Assembly (NCBI GenBank): GCA_963665265.2
Contig: CAXXHQ010000001.1
Location: 62,001-126,000 of the forward strand
Source: CAXXHQ01 sp963665265
GTDB lineage: Bacteria; Planctomycetota; Planctomycetia; Pirellulales; Thermoguttaceae
Length of the DNA stretch: 64,000 bases
Direction: 5' to 3'
Shown one piece after another: positions 18,350 through 26,389 of the stretch. The number at the start of each line of letters is the position of its first letter. Positions within the stretch are counted from its first letter, which is position 1. The notes under the pieces are model-generated. The model made no database searches and was not told the DNA's origin. It saw nothing but the letters and a program-made list of their open reading frames with translations. The translations under genes and the position numbers were made by a program.

Positions 18350-20710
18350 ATGAACGAACGCACGGCGCGATTACGGGAAATGAGTTTGCAAACGCATCCG
18401 AGCATCTCTTCGGAGCGGGCGGTTTTGCTCACCGAGTTCTTTAAAGCGAACGACGGCTTTTACTCGATCCCGGTGATGAGGGCGAAATCGTTCCATTACC
18501 TCTGCGAACGAAAAACGCTCTATTTCGGCGACGAGGAATTGATCGTCGGCGAGCGAGGCCCCGCCCCTAAGGCCGTGCCGACTTATCCGGAATTGACCTG
18601 CCACAGCGGCGACGACCTAAAGATTCTCGATTCGCGGTCGAAGACGAACTACAGCGTGTCGGCCGAGTGCTTGAAGGATTACGAAGAGAAAGTCATTCCT
18701 TACTGGCACGGTCGGACGATGCGGGAAAAGATTTTCCAAGCGCTCGATCCGATCTGGGTTCGCGCCTATGAAGCCGGCATGTTCACCGAATTCATGGAGC
18801 AACGCGCGCCCGGCCATACCGTGTTGGACGACAAAATTTATCGCCTCGGCATGAACGACTTCAAGCGTCGAATCGCCGAATCGATCTCGGCCTTGGATTT
18901 CGAGAACGACAAAGAGGCCTTCGCCAAGCGAGAAGAGTTGCGGGCGATGGACGTTTCGTGCGACGCCGTGATCCTCTTCGCCAAGCGGCACGCCGATCTC
19001 GCCCTGCAAAAAGCGGCCGAATGCGCGGATCCGCAACGCAAGGCCGAGTTGGAGAAGATCGCCGCGACTTGCGATTGGGTTCCGGCCAACGCCCCGCGCG
19101 ACTTCCAAGAGGCGCTTCAATATTATTGGTTCTGCCACCTAGCGGTCATTACCGAGTTGAACGGTTGGGATTCGTTCAATCCGGGGCACTTGGATCAGCA
19201 CTTATTGCCGTTCTATCGTCGCGGTCTGTACGACGGAACGCTCAGCGAAGAGTCGGCGAAGGAATTGCTCGAAGCCTTCTTCGTGAAGTTTAACAATCAC
19301 ACGTCGCCGCCCAAAGTCGGCGTTACCGCCGCCGAGAGCGGAACGTATACCGACTTCGCCAATATCAATCTGGCGGGCATGTTGAGCGACGGCTCCGACG
19401 GCTCGAACGAAGTCACGCATCTATTGCTCGACGTCATCGACGAAATGCACTTGCTGCAACCGAGCAATAACTTGCAGCTCTCGCGGAAAACGCCCGACGC
19501 CGTTTTGAAGCATGCGTTGCGCGTGATTCGCAACGGATACGGGTTCCCCTCGATCTTCAACGCCGACGCCGTGGTCGAAGAGCAACTTCGACAAGGGAAG
19601 ACGTTGGAGGACGCACGAGCCGGCGGTTGCAGCGGCTGCGTCGAAACCGGCGCGTTCGGCAAAGAATCGTACATTTTGACCGGCTATTTCAACATGGTCA
19701 AAGTCCTCGAATTGACGTTGAACGACGGCGTCGATCCGCGATCCGGCGAGCAGCTCGGCTTGCAGACCGGTCGGGCCGAAGACTTCAACACCTTTGAAGA
19801 ATTGTTCTCGGCGTTCCGTCGGCAGATGGATTTCTTCGTCGACGTGAAGATGCGAGGCAACCAAATCATCGAGCAGATGTACGCGGCGCTGATGCCCGCC
19901 CCGTTCTTGTCGGTCATCACCGACGACTGCATTAGCAAGGGAAAAGACTACAACGCCGGCGGCGCCCGCTACAACACGAGCTACGTGCAGTTCGTCGGCC
20001 TCGGCAGCTTGACCGATTGCTTGGCGGCGTTAAAGAAAATGGTTTTCGACGAGAAAACGCTGACCTTGCCGCAGATGGCGCAAGCGCTGCGGCACAATTT
20101 CAACGGCGAAGAGGAGCTGCGCGCTCGGTTGGTCAATCGGGCTCCGAAGTACGGCAACGACGACGACTACGCCGACGAGATCATGGTTCGGATTTTCAAT
20201 ACGTGCTTCGAGCTGATCGACGCGCGGCCGAACGCGAAAGGGGGCGCCTATCGCATCCAAATGCTTCCGACGACCTGCCACGTATATTTCGGCGCGGTGA
20301 CGGGCGCCACGCCCGACGGACGTTTGGCCGGCATTCCGCTTTCCGAAGGAATTTCGCCGGTGCAAGGCGCCGACCGCTGCGGACCGACGGCCGTCATTAA
20401 ATCGGCCGCCAAAATGGACCATATCAAGTCGGGCGGAACTCTGTTGAACATGAAATTCACGCCGCATCTCCTGGCCGACGAGGAAGGAATCACGAAGCTT
20501 TGCGCCTTGGTCCGCTCTTACTTCAAGATGGACGGGCATCACGTGCAGTTCAACGTGGTTCGGGCCGACAAGCTCCGCGAAGCTCAATCGCAACCGGAAA
20601 ACTTCCGCGACTTGATCGTGCGCGTGGCCGGCTATAGCGACTATTTTTGCGACCTCTCGCTGGAGCTGCAAAACGAGATCATCACCCGAACGGAACACGC
20701 GGAGTTTTAA
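18350..20710 (+). CDS. hypD: Glycyl-radical trans-4-hydroxy-L-proline dehydratase
   Basis: Removes water from trans-4-hydroxyproline to give pyrroline-5-carboxylate, which ProC can reduce to proline. The 786 residues match the family length. The thiyl-radical Cys430 and base Glu432 lie in GCVETGAFGKESY, and the glycyl radical is Gly761 in RVAGYSDYF. Residues placed in the HypD substrate pocket are kept: TEFMEQRAPGHT, WDSFNPGHLDQH, Ser and Asp in ESGTYTDFANIN, Tyr446 and the Thr in MLPTTCHVYFG. The C-V-E motif excludes pyruvate formate-lyase, and the pocket as a whole favours HypD over glycerol or propanediol dehydratase. The residue two before SGC is Cys where I recall Thr in the clostridial enzyme. 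The radical makes it oxygen-sensitive. Confidence 0.9.
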   Translation: MNERTARLREMSLQTHPSISSERAVLLTEFFKANDGFYSIPVMRAKSFHYLCERKTLYFGDEELIVGERGPAPKAVPTYPELTCHSGDDLKILDSRSKTNYSVSAECLKDYEEKVIPYWHGRTMREKIFQALDPIWVRAYEAGMFTEFMEQRAPGHTVLDDKIYRLGMNDFKRRIAESISALDFENDKEAFAKREELRAMDVSCDAVILFAKRHADLALQKAAECADPQRKAELEKIAATCDWVPANAPRDFQEALQYYWFCHLAVITELNGWDSFNPGHLDQHLLPFYRRGLYDGTLSEESAKELLEAFFVKFNNHTSPPKVGVTAAESGTYTDFANINLAGMLSDGSDGSNEVTHLLLDVIDEMHLLQPSNNLQLSRKTPDAVLKHALRVIRNGYGFPSIFNADAVVEEQLRQGKTLEDARAGGCSGCVETGAFGKESYILTGYFNMVKVLELTLNDGVDPRSGEQLGLQTGRAEDFNTFEELFSAFRRQMDFFVDVKMRGNQIIEQMYAALMPAPFLSVITDDCISKGKDYNAGGARYNTSYVQFVGLGSLTDCLAALKKMVFDEKTLTLPQMAQALRHNFNGEEELRARLVNRAPKYGNDDDYADEIMVRIFNTCFELIDARPNAKGGAYRIQMLPTTCHVYFGAVTGATPDGRLAGIPLSEGISPVQGADRCGPTAVIKSAAKMDHIKSGGTLLNMKFTPHLLADEEGITKLCALVRSYFKMDGHHVQFNVVRADKLREAQSQPENFRDLIVRVAGYSDYFCDLSLELQNEIITRTEHAEF

Positions 20711-20914
20711 GCGCAAGGATGAAGGCGGAGGGATGAAGGATGAAAGTCGCGCAATCGCAACCGCGAGTTGACGCGGATTTTGTCCACGAAGTTCGCTAAG
20801 GGGCGTGAAGGAACACGAAGAGTTTTCACGCGGAGGCGCGGGGGACGCGGAGAGATTTCGCGTAAACGGAGCTGATTAGCGAGCGAACGTTCAATTCAAG
20901 CAGGGGAATCTGAG
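20711..20914. other. Intergenic spacer with dispersed simple repeats
   Basis: Begins with GGATGAA-type heptamers (20717-20746), then a CGCGGAGG-type repeat (about 20829-20858) whose inverse occurs near 40131-40162. It marks the left side of a patch with atypical base composition. Confidence 0.55.
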
Positions 20915-21076
20915 ATGTCGCGCACAGGCGTGTTGCTTCTTTGCTGGCCGACCATAATCGGAAACATCGTTTCCTTGTTAAACGTCCCAACTGTTATCCA
21001 TAGCGGACTTTCAGGCTATCCATTCTTTTCAATTCTCGGAATTTATATGGGAGTCACAAATGGAACGCACACTTAG
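20915..21076 (+). CDS. Possible 53-residue membrane protein
   Basis: An ATG after a purine-rich stretch (CAGGGGAATCTGAG) opens a frame of 53 codons rich in Ile, Leu, Val and Phe, with two hydrophobic stretches (about residues 5-25 and 35-47). Its last 17 bases overlap the start of the next gene in another frame, suggesting translational coupling. No family recognised. It is short enough to be chance, so confidence is moderate. Confidence 0.4.
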   Translation: MSRTGVLLLCWPTIIGNIVSLLNVPTVIHSGLSGYPFFSILGIYMGVTNGTHT

Positions 21077-21992
21077 ATATGCTCCATGGCGGCAGTGGAT
21101 AGATAAATTCGGCGCACATATCCAAGAAGTGCTATTACTAGCGTTTGCATCCGAGAAAGCATCGCTTCGGCGATGGCACTATATAACAGCTTCCGCACTC
21201 GCACTTAGGATCGTAGCGATCATCTTCGCTATGTGTTCGAGTTCCGAAATACTTGCCCAATCACCATCGGTTGTTCAGAAATCGCCTCATGTTCGTGAAC
21301 AAGATAGACTTATTGATACGTTGGCTAATCACAACAGCCCTCCGATTCTTGTTGACGAGGCTGGTAAGCCTTGCCCTCCTCTCTTTGCGTCAAACTACAA
21401 TTGGGGAGAACAAGATAGGGTTCGCAAAGCGATCGACTCTTTGGCAAAACAGGATGGCGTAGAGCTGTGGCCTCGCCTCATTGAACGCTTCGACGATAAA
21501 AGATATTCGCTAACGTGTAAAATCAATGGGGTGGCTGCAAATATGACAATTGGAGCTGTCTGTTTGACAATTGCTCGCCACGATTTGGCAAAACCATTTA
21601 GCGGCCTTTGGCCCACCGACACCCCAATTGACGGCTCCATTCTTACGCAACGCGGGCGTATAGTTCCGCCTATGCACCATGATTTTTGGTCATGGTATAA
21701 TGCGCGAAAGGGCAAACCGCTATGGGAATTGCAGATTGAGTTAGGCCAGTGGGGAATTAAGACCATTGAGGAAATGGGAATAGTAAATAATCGGACCAAC
21801 CAAAGAGATATTATTCAAAAGACGCAAACGGTAATCGACGAATTGCAGCGAACAAAAGAACCCATTGTCAACAAGCGATGGCCGTATGAAACAAATCTTT
21901 TTACCGAACGGGAGGCGAAAGAAATTCGTGAGGATTACCTCAAACGAACCTCAACTAAGCCTGCTTCAGTTTTGAAATGCAAAGAACTGTAA
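21060..21992 (+). CDS. Hypothetical membrane-anchored protein, atypical composition
   Basis: A 310-residue protein of unknown family. A hydrophobic segment around residues 42-60 (ITASALALRIVAIIFAMC) preceded by basic residues would anchor it, leaving about 245 residues outside the cytoplasm. That part has NHNSPPILVDEAGKPCPP, several Trp residues and a basic C-terminal helix. Base composition is visibly more AT-rich than the neighbouring housekeeping genes, and it sits between repeat-rich spacers and a RAYT gene, which suggests horizontal acquisition or relaxed selection. Start codon is uncertain. Confidence 0.65.
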   Translation: MERTLRYAPWRQWIDKFGAHIQEVLLLAFASEKASLRRWHYITASALALRIVAIIFAMCSSSEILAQSPSVVQKSPHVREQDRLIDTLANHNSPPILVDEAGKPCPPLFASNYNWGEQDRVRKAIDSLAKQDGVELWPRLIERFDDKRYSLTCKINGVAANMTIGAVCLTIARHDLAKPFSGLWPTDTPIDGSILTQRGRIVPPMHHDFWSWYNARKGKPLWELQIELGQWGIKTIEEMGIVNNRTNQRDIIQKTQTVIDELQRTKEPIVNKRWPYETNLFTEREAKEIREDYLKRTSTKPASVLKCKEL

Positions 21993-22023
21993 GTGATGGC
22001 CTGCCCTGCCTGGGCGATTGCTG

Positions 22024-22081
22024 GGCATGGCCCGTTTGGCTGGGTGCTAGGTGCCATGCCCACGCTTGCCGTGGGCATGTT
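22024..22081 (+). repeat. Left RAYT-flanking REP palindrome, family A
   Basis: CATGCCCACG (22055-22064) pairs perfectly with CGTGGGCATG (22070-22079) around CTTGC. The 36 bases 22046-22081 are identical and in the same orientation to 22709-22744 on the other side of the transposase gene. A degraded palindrome precedes it (22024-22045). Confidence 0.9.
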
Positions 22082-22100
22082 GAGCGGATAGGATGCCGTC

Positions 22101-22682
22101 ATGGCGTCTTATCAAAGAAAACAGTGCAAGCGATATGACATTGAGGGCGACGCACACTGTCTGACTTTTTCCTGCTTTCGACGCTTACCATTGTTTTCCC
22201 GTGAACGTTCATGCCTATGGATGTGCGAAGCCCTTAAATCCGGGCAAGATCGAGGCTTATACGATCTTTGGGCATATGTGATAATGCCGGAGCATGTGCA
22301 TATAGTCCTTTTTCCCCATTCCGAAGTGAAAATCTCCCGGATTCTAACCACCCTAAAACAATCGGTGTCGAAACGCGCATTGATTTGGTTGAATGCGAAT
22401 GCGACCGACTTCCTCTCACAATTGGCGGACATACAGCCAAATGGCAAGAAATCGTATCGCTTCTGGCAGCGCGGCGGAGGGTACGATAGGAATCTCAGAA
22501 CGGTCGCCGATATCTACGAGAAGATTCAGTATGTGCATAACAATCCGGTGCGAAAAGGATTGACCTCCCGACCGGAAGATTGGCAGTGGTCCAGTAGTCG
22601 AGCATGGGAAAGCGGAATTGATTCGCCGGTACCGATAATTCGAGACACATTGCCGCCAATTACGGAAATCGTTCCAAAGTAA
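22101..22682 (+). CDS. REP-associated tyrosine transposase (RAYT, TnpA_REP type)
   Basis: A 193-residue single-strand DNA endonuclease of the Y1/HUH class, related to IS200/IS605 TnpA. The metal-binding HUH motif is in YVIMPEHVHIVLFP; the C-terminal half has the family block YVHNNPVRKGL followed by WQWSSSRAW. RAYTs bind and cut palindromic REP sequences and usually occur as single copies beside them. Here identical family A palindromes lie 19 bases before the start and 26 bases after the stop. Composition is more AT-rich than nearby housekeeping genes. It appears intact. Confidence 0.93.
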   Translation: MASYQRKQCKRYDIEGDAHCLTFSCFRRLPLFSRERSCLWMCEALKSGQDRGLYDLWAYVIMPEHVHIVLFPHSEVKISRILTTLKQSVSKRALIWLNANATDFLSQLADIQPNGKKSYRFWQRGGGYDRNLRTVADIYEKIQYVHNNPVRKGLTSRPEDWQWSSSRAWESGIDSPVPIIRDTLPPITEIVPK

Positions 22683-22690
22683 ATTTCAGG

Positions 22691-22793
22691 CATGGCCACG
22701 CAAGCGTGGCTAGGTGCCATGCCCACGCTTGCCGTGGGCATGTTTTGAGATGACAAGTCTTCATGGCCACGCAAGCGTGGCCATGGCACCCAC
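22691..22793. repeat. Right RAYT-flanking REP cluster, family A (three units)
   Basis: Three palindromes in alternating orientation: GCCACGC/GCGTGGC at 22695-22710, CATGCCCACG/CGTGGGCATG at 22718-22742, and an 11-bp perfect inverted repeat at 22762-22785. The first two abut as an inverted pair, like a BIME or REPIN. The last is identical over 32 bases to 171-202. Confidence 0.9.
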
Positions 22794-23168
22794 AGCATGG
22801 CGTCCGTCCTCCTAGATTAGCGCAACCGTTTTAATCGTTAAACTCGAAGCGATTTTAGGGGCGGCGCCCCTCCATGGCGCATCCTTTTCTTTGAAAATAA
22901 CCTAAATTACTTTAAAGCATCAGGCTGCCGTAGAGCGCACCGTTACCGTACTCATCTCGAACGGCCTGAACTAGGCGCCTTGCCTGATGCGTATAACAGT
23001 TGTTCGCCTTTTCGGAATGTGCGAAAGAAATGATCGTCGCGCTTGACATTCGTCGTTATGCGCGGTGAGATGAGACTTATTCCGCAAAGACGGCAGCGAT
23101 TGCGCCGTCGTTACGTCGCATACGACTCGGCTGGCGCAATCCGCACAACAGCCATGGAGACCTGGATC
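22794..23168. other. Leader region with a hairpin and a long-range inverted repeat
   Basis: GGGGC and GCCCC (22858-22870) form a hairpin. GCATCAGGC (22917-22925) is complementary to GCCTGATGC (22982-22990) across 56 bases. A long Arg-rich frame on the other strand runs through here and is a shadow. Confidence 0.45.
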
Positions 23169-24131
23169 ATGAGAGCTTATCGAACAATTGCCAGTGGAAT
23201 TGCGTTGATTGCGGCCGTCGCACTCTTCGCGTCGGGCGCCTCGGCTTGCGATTTGTGTAGCGCCAGCGCGCCGAATATGACCGCGCAGACGACCTACTCG
23301 CCCGCCTACGTCGCGCCCTATCCGACGACCACGTATTACGCTCCGGCGGTCGTCGCGCCCGTCCCCGTCGCGGTGACGGCTAACTACGGCTCGCTCGTTT
23401 CCTATCGGCGCGCGGCCTACTACGCGCCGACCACGGCCTATTATGCGCCTCGAACGACCTACTATGCGCCAATAACTTCGTACTACGCCCCAGTGACGAC
23501 CTACTACGCGCCGACGACGACCTATTACGCGCCTGCCGCGGTGACCTATTCGGTTTCTCGACCGGTCTTTCCGTGGAATCGTCCGCGTCCGATCGTTCCT
23601 TATGCCGCTTATTATCAACCGGCGACGGTTTACTCGCCGGTCGTCGTGAATTACGCGGCCCCGGCTTGCAACAGTTGCACGACCAGTTATGCGGAACCGG
23701 CGACCTACGTCGCGCCCGCCTCGAGTTGCTCGTCGTGCGCGAGTTCGGCCTCGGCGGTGACCTACGCCACGCCGGCTAGTTCGGCTCCGTCGCAACAACC
23801 GGCGACGTTCGGTCCGACCTCTAACCCGGCCAATACCGCTCCGTCGTTGAGCAGTCCGTCGGCCACGCAACAAAGCTATGAGTCGAACAAGCCGACGACG
23901 GCGCCGGAATCGGCCGGTCCGTTGACGCCGATTCCCGACCCGACGTTGAATAAGCCGAGCGCGCAGCAAAATTCAATGCCCGCTCCGCAGCCGACAAACA
24001 CGCAGGATCGCACAACCTCGATCAGCGGTCCGCAAGCGATTTACACGGCTTCGGCGATTTCGACGCCGGCCGCCACAGGGACGGCGATTAACGCCCCAGT
24101 GACCGGCGGTTGGCATTCGGTCGCCGAGTAG
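23169..24131 (+). CDS. Secreted Tyr-rich YYAP-repeat protein with CxxC motifs
   Basis: A 320-residue exported protein of unknown function. GGAG lies about ten bases before the chosen ATG (MRAYRTIASG); upstream in-frame starts would spoil the signal peptide. The signal peptide ends at ASGASA, and the mature protein opens with CDLC. Residues about 80-125 are seven-residue repeats of YYAPxTT (at least six copies). Further CxxC pairs occur in CNSC and CSSC. The C-terminal third is Pro/Ser/Thr-rich. The paired Cys could form disulfides or bind metal (inference). An intrinsic terminator follows at 24274-24306. Confidence 0.82.
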   Translation: MRAYRTIASGIALIAAVALFASGASACDLCSASAPNMTAQTTYSPAYVAPYPTTTYYAPAVVAPVPVAVTANYGSLVSYRRAAYYAPTTAYYAPRTTYYAPITSYYAPVTTYYAPTTTYYAPAAVTYSVSRPVFPWNRPRPIVPYAAYYQPATVYSPVVVNYAAPACNSCTTSYAEPATYVAPASSCSSCASSASAVTYATPASSAPSQQPATFGPTSNPANTAPSLSSPSATQQSYESNKPTTAPESAGPLTPIPDPTLNKPSAQQNSMPAPQPTNTQDRTTSISGPQAIYTASAISTPAATGTAINAPVTGGWHSVAE

Positions 24132-24222
24132 TTTTAATGTCGATGCGATCCATGTGTTTTTTCTTCGCACGCACGGCTGCAAGCAGCCGAGCATGCGAGG
24201 CGTTTCGACCGTGGACCGATGA

Positions 24223-24244
24223 TTGACATTCGGTCGCCGAATAA
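24223..24244 (+). repeat. Duplicated 3' end of the upstream YYAP gene
   Basis: These 22 bases match the last 22 bases of the preceding gene (24110-24131) at 19 positions, including the codons for HSVAE and a stop. All three differences are G to A. It looks like the remains of a duplicated gene end. Confidence 0.6.
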
Positions 24245-24273
24245 CGTAAACCGAATCGACTCGCGTAAAAAAG

Positions 24274-24306
24274 AAAAGCCGATGCAGAAACGCATCGGCT
24301 TTTTTT
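24274..24306 (+). terminator. Intrinsic terminator of the YYAP-repeat gene
   Basis: AAAAGCCGATGC (24274-24285) and GCATCGGCTTTT (24292-24303) pair around AGAAAC, followed by a T run to 24306. Confidence 0.88.
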
Positions 24307-24387
24307 ATTTCATCAGAGATTCGTTCGGCACGGGACGCCTGAAATACGGTTCAGGGTCGTTCACAACAACCTCCGGCGGCTTCGCCG

Positions 24388-24520
24388 CACGGGTTCAAGA
24401 ACCCGTGCTACCCGGTGCGTATCAGATATTTGGCGGGACGATGTCCCGCCCTACGAATCGTGGTGGGACTCGCTCCCCTTCGGGTCGCGGCTAAACGAAA
24501 CGCCACGGCAGCGCGTTCCC
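24388..24520. repeat. Cluster of dispersed hairpins (families B and C)
   Basis: GCACGGGTTC/GAACCCGTGC around AA (24388-24409, followed by TACCC), GGCGGGAC/GTCCCGCC (24432-24450, followed by CTACG), a family C unit (24472-24496) and a decayed family B unit (24497-24520). Confidence 0.8.
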
Positions 24521-24528
24521 TACGGCGA

Positions 24529-25473
24529 TTAGCCCGTCAGTTTGTTCATCGTTTCGACGAGCGATTTGACGGCCGACGCGCTTTTGTCGAAGGCGGCACG
24601 CTCTTCGACGTTCATCGGGGCGTCGATAATCTTTTCGACGCCGGCCGCGCCGAGGATTACCGGCACGCCGACGTAGTAACCGCCCACGCCGTATTCTTTA
24701 TCGCAATAGGCGGCGCAGGGAACCAACCGTTTTTTATCGCGAACGACCGCTTCGACCATTAAAGCGGTTGCGGCCGACGGGGCGTAATAGGCGCTGCCGG
24801 TCTTCAGCAGACCGACGATTTCGGCGCCGCCGTCGCGAGTTCGCTGCACGATTTGGGCCAAGCGGTCGGCAGGAATCAAACTCGTGACGGGAATGCCGCC
24901 GACGCTGCAGCAGCTCAACAACGGAACCATCGTGTCGCCGTGTCCGCCGAGGAGCATGGCCGAGACGTCCTCGACGCTGACGCCGAGTTCCATGGCAATG
25001 AACGCACGGAAGCGGGCGGCGTCCAACGCACCGGCTTGGCCAAGAACGCGCTGCGGAGCGAAGCCGGTCACTTGGAACGCGCGTTGGACCATCGCGTCGA
25101 GCGGATTGCTGACGACGATGACGATGGCGTGCGAGCAGGACTCTTTGATTTGCTCGGCCACGGAGCCGACGATGCGGGCGTTGGTGGCCAAAAGATCGTC
25201 ACGACTCATTCCCGGCTTGCGCGGAATGCCGGCCGTAATGACGACCACGTCGCTGCCGGCTACGTCGGCGTAGTCGGTCGTGCCGACGATATGCGAGTCG
25301 TAGCCCATGATCGGGCTGGCCTGAAAGAGGTCCAAGGCCTTGCCTTTCGGCATAGTTTCCGTCTGGGGAATATCGAGCAAAACGACGTCGCCCAGTTCGG
25401 CGGCGGCGCACCAATGAGCGGTCGTGGCTCCGACGTTGCCCGCTCCAATCACGCTAATTTTCGCTCTTCTCAT
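24529..25473 (-). CDS. mdh: NAD-dependent malate dehydrogenase
   Basis: Interconverts malate and oxaloacetate. The 314 residues follow the LDH-like MDH type: nucleotide-binding GAGNVGATTA at 10-19, substrate-loop Arg85 and Arg91 in GIPRKPGMSRDD, Arg154 and the catalytic His178 in GGHGDTM. Arg at position 85, rather than Gln, points to malate instead of lactate. The gene stands alone between a repeat-rich spacer and the divergent sigma-factor gene. Confidence 0.95.
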   Translation of the reverse strand: MRRAKISVIGAGNVGATTAHWCAAAELGDVVLLDIPQTETMPKGKALDLFQASPIMGYDSHIVGTTDYADVAGSDVVVITAGIPRKPGMSRDDLLATNARIVGSVAEQIKESCSHAIVIVVSNPLDAMVQRAFQVTGFAPQRVLGQAGALDAARFRAFIAMELGVSVEDVSAMLLGGHGDTMVPLLSCCSVGGIPVTSLIPADRLAQIVQRTRDGGAEIVGLLKTGSAYYAPSAATALMVEAVVRDKKRLVPCAAYCDKEYGVGGYYVGVPVILGAAGVEKIIDAPMNVEERAAFDKSASAVKSLVETMNKLTG

Positions 25474-25762
25474 CGCGTTTAATCCAATTGTTTATGAATT
25501 TACCGACGTGGTTTTTCGCTGAATATCTTGATCATTCTACCGTTTTGAAAAAGGCTTGGCGATTCGCCCCCCCGGCGAGCTAGCGCCGATTATTCTTCTC
25601 CGCTGCGACGACGGACAAGATTGAATATGGCAAAGCGTGACGGATCGATTTACAATAGGTTTATTCGTATAAATGGGCGGGAAGGACGCGGATGTTATTT
25701 TTCCGCGCGAAAACGCTTTCCGCATGTTATTCCCGCCTGGCCGACGACGAGGAGACCTTTCC

Positions 25763-26269
25763 TTGGCTCTGACGTTGAAAGAATTTAATCGCATGGTGTC
25801 GGAATACGGCCCATCGATGTACCGCATGGCCTATCGCATGGTCGGCGATCGCCACGAAGCGGAAGACCTCGTCCAAGAGACTTTTCGCTCCGCCTGGCGC
25901 AGCCGACTCCTCTTTCGCGAAGGAAATAGCGAACGGGCTTGGCTCGCCTCGATTCTTCGCCGCCGTTCGGCCGACCGTTGGCGCCGCACCAAACCGGGAA
26001 CCGTGACTTCCAGCGAAGTCACTCTCGATCGAGAGGTTCGAGGAGACGATCCGCTAAGGAATCATTTCACCGACGAAATGCAACGGGCTTTGGAGCAATT
26101 GCCCGACGAACTTCGAGAGACGCTTCTTTTGGTCGTGGTGGGTGAATTGACGCATCAAGAAGCGGCCGACTTGCTGGAAGTTCCCTTGGGGACCGTTTTA
26201 TCCCGCGTTAGTAGGGCAAGAAACCGACTTCGGGAATATCTTCTCTCCGAAGGCGGAATAATAAAGTAG
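25763..26269 (+). CDS. ECF-type RNA polymerase sigma factor
   Basis: A 168-residue sigma-70 family protein with region 2 (YRMAYRMVGDRHEAEDLVQETF) and region 4 (LPDELRETLLLVVVGELTHQEAADLLEVPLGTVLSRVSRARNRL) only, which is the ECF layout. I place the start at a TTG preceded by GAGGAG with 8 bases between; an ATG 13 codons upstream is the alternative but adds a Pro/Arg-rich stretch outside the conserved domain. The VWA membrane protein gene begins 120 bases downstream on the same strand, so that protein is the likely partner controlling this factor (inference from context). Confidence 0.92.
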   Translation: MALTLKEFNRMVSEYGPSMYRMAYRMVGDRHEAEDLVQETFRSAWRSRLLFREGNSERAWLASILRRRSADRWRRTKPGTVTSSEVTLDREVRGDDPLRNHFTDEMQRALEQLPDELRETLLLVVVGELTHQEAADLLEVPLGTVLSRVSRARNRLREYLLSEGGIIK

Positions 26270-26389
26270 CGAGAGATTTCCGGGCGGGGCCTGCCGAGAG
26301 AAACTCCGGCGCCCCCTCTTCGGGATTGGTCTCCGCGTTTGATCTATCAATACTAATTTTCACGTCGCCCCTGCATCGGGCGCACTTTG

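Noticed and set aside
22971..23969. 332-codon open frame on the minus strand
   Set aside because: It is antisense to the YYAP-repeat gene and extremely Arg/Gly-rich, as expected from reading repeated Tyr/Ala/Pro codons backwards. No ribosome site.
25649..25673. TTTACA and TATAAA before the sigma-factor gene as a promoter
   Set aside because: The spacing of 13 bases is too short for a sigma-70 promoter.
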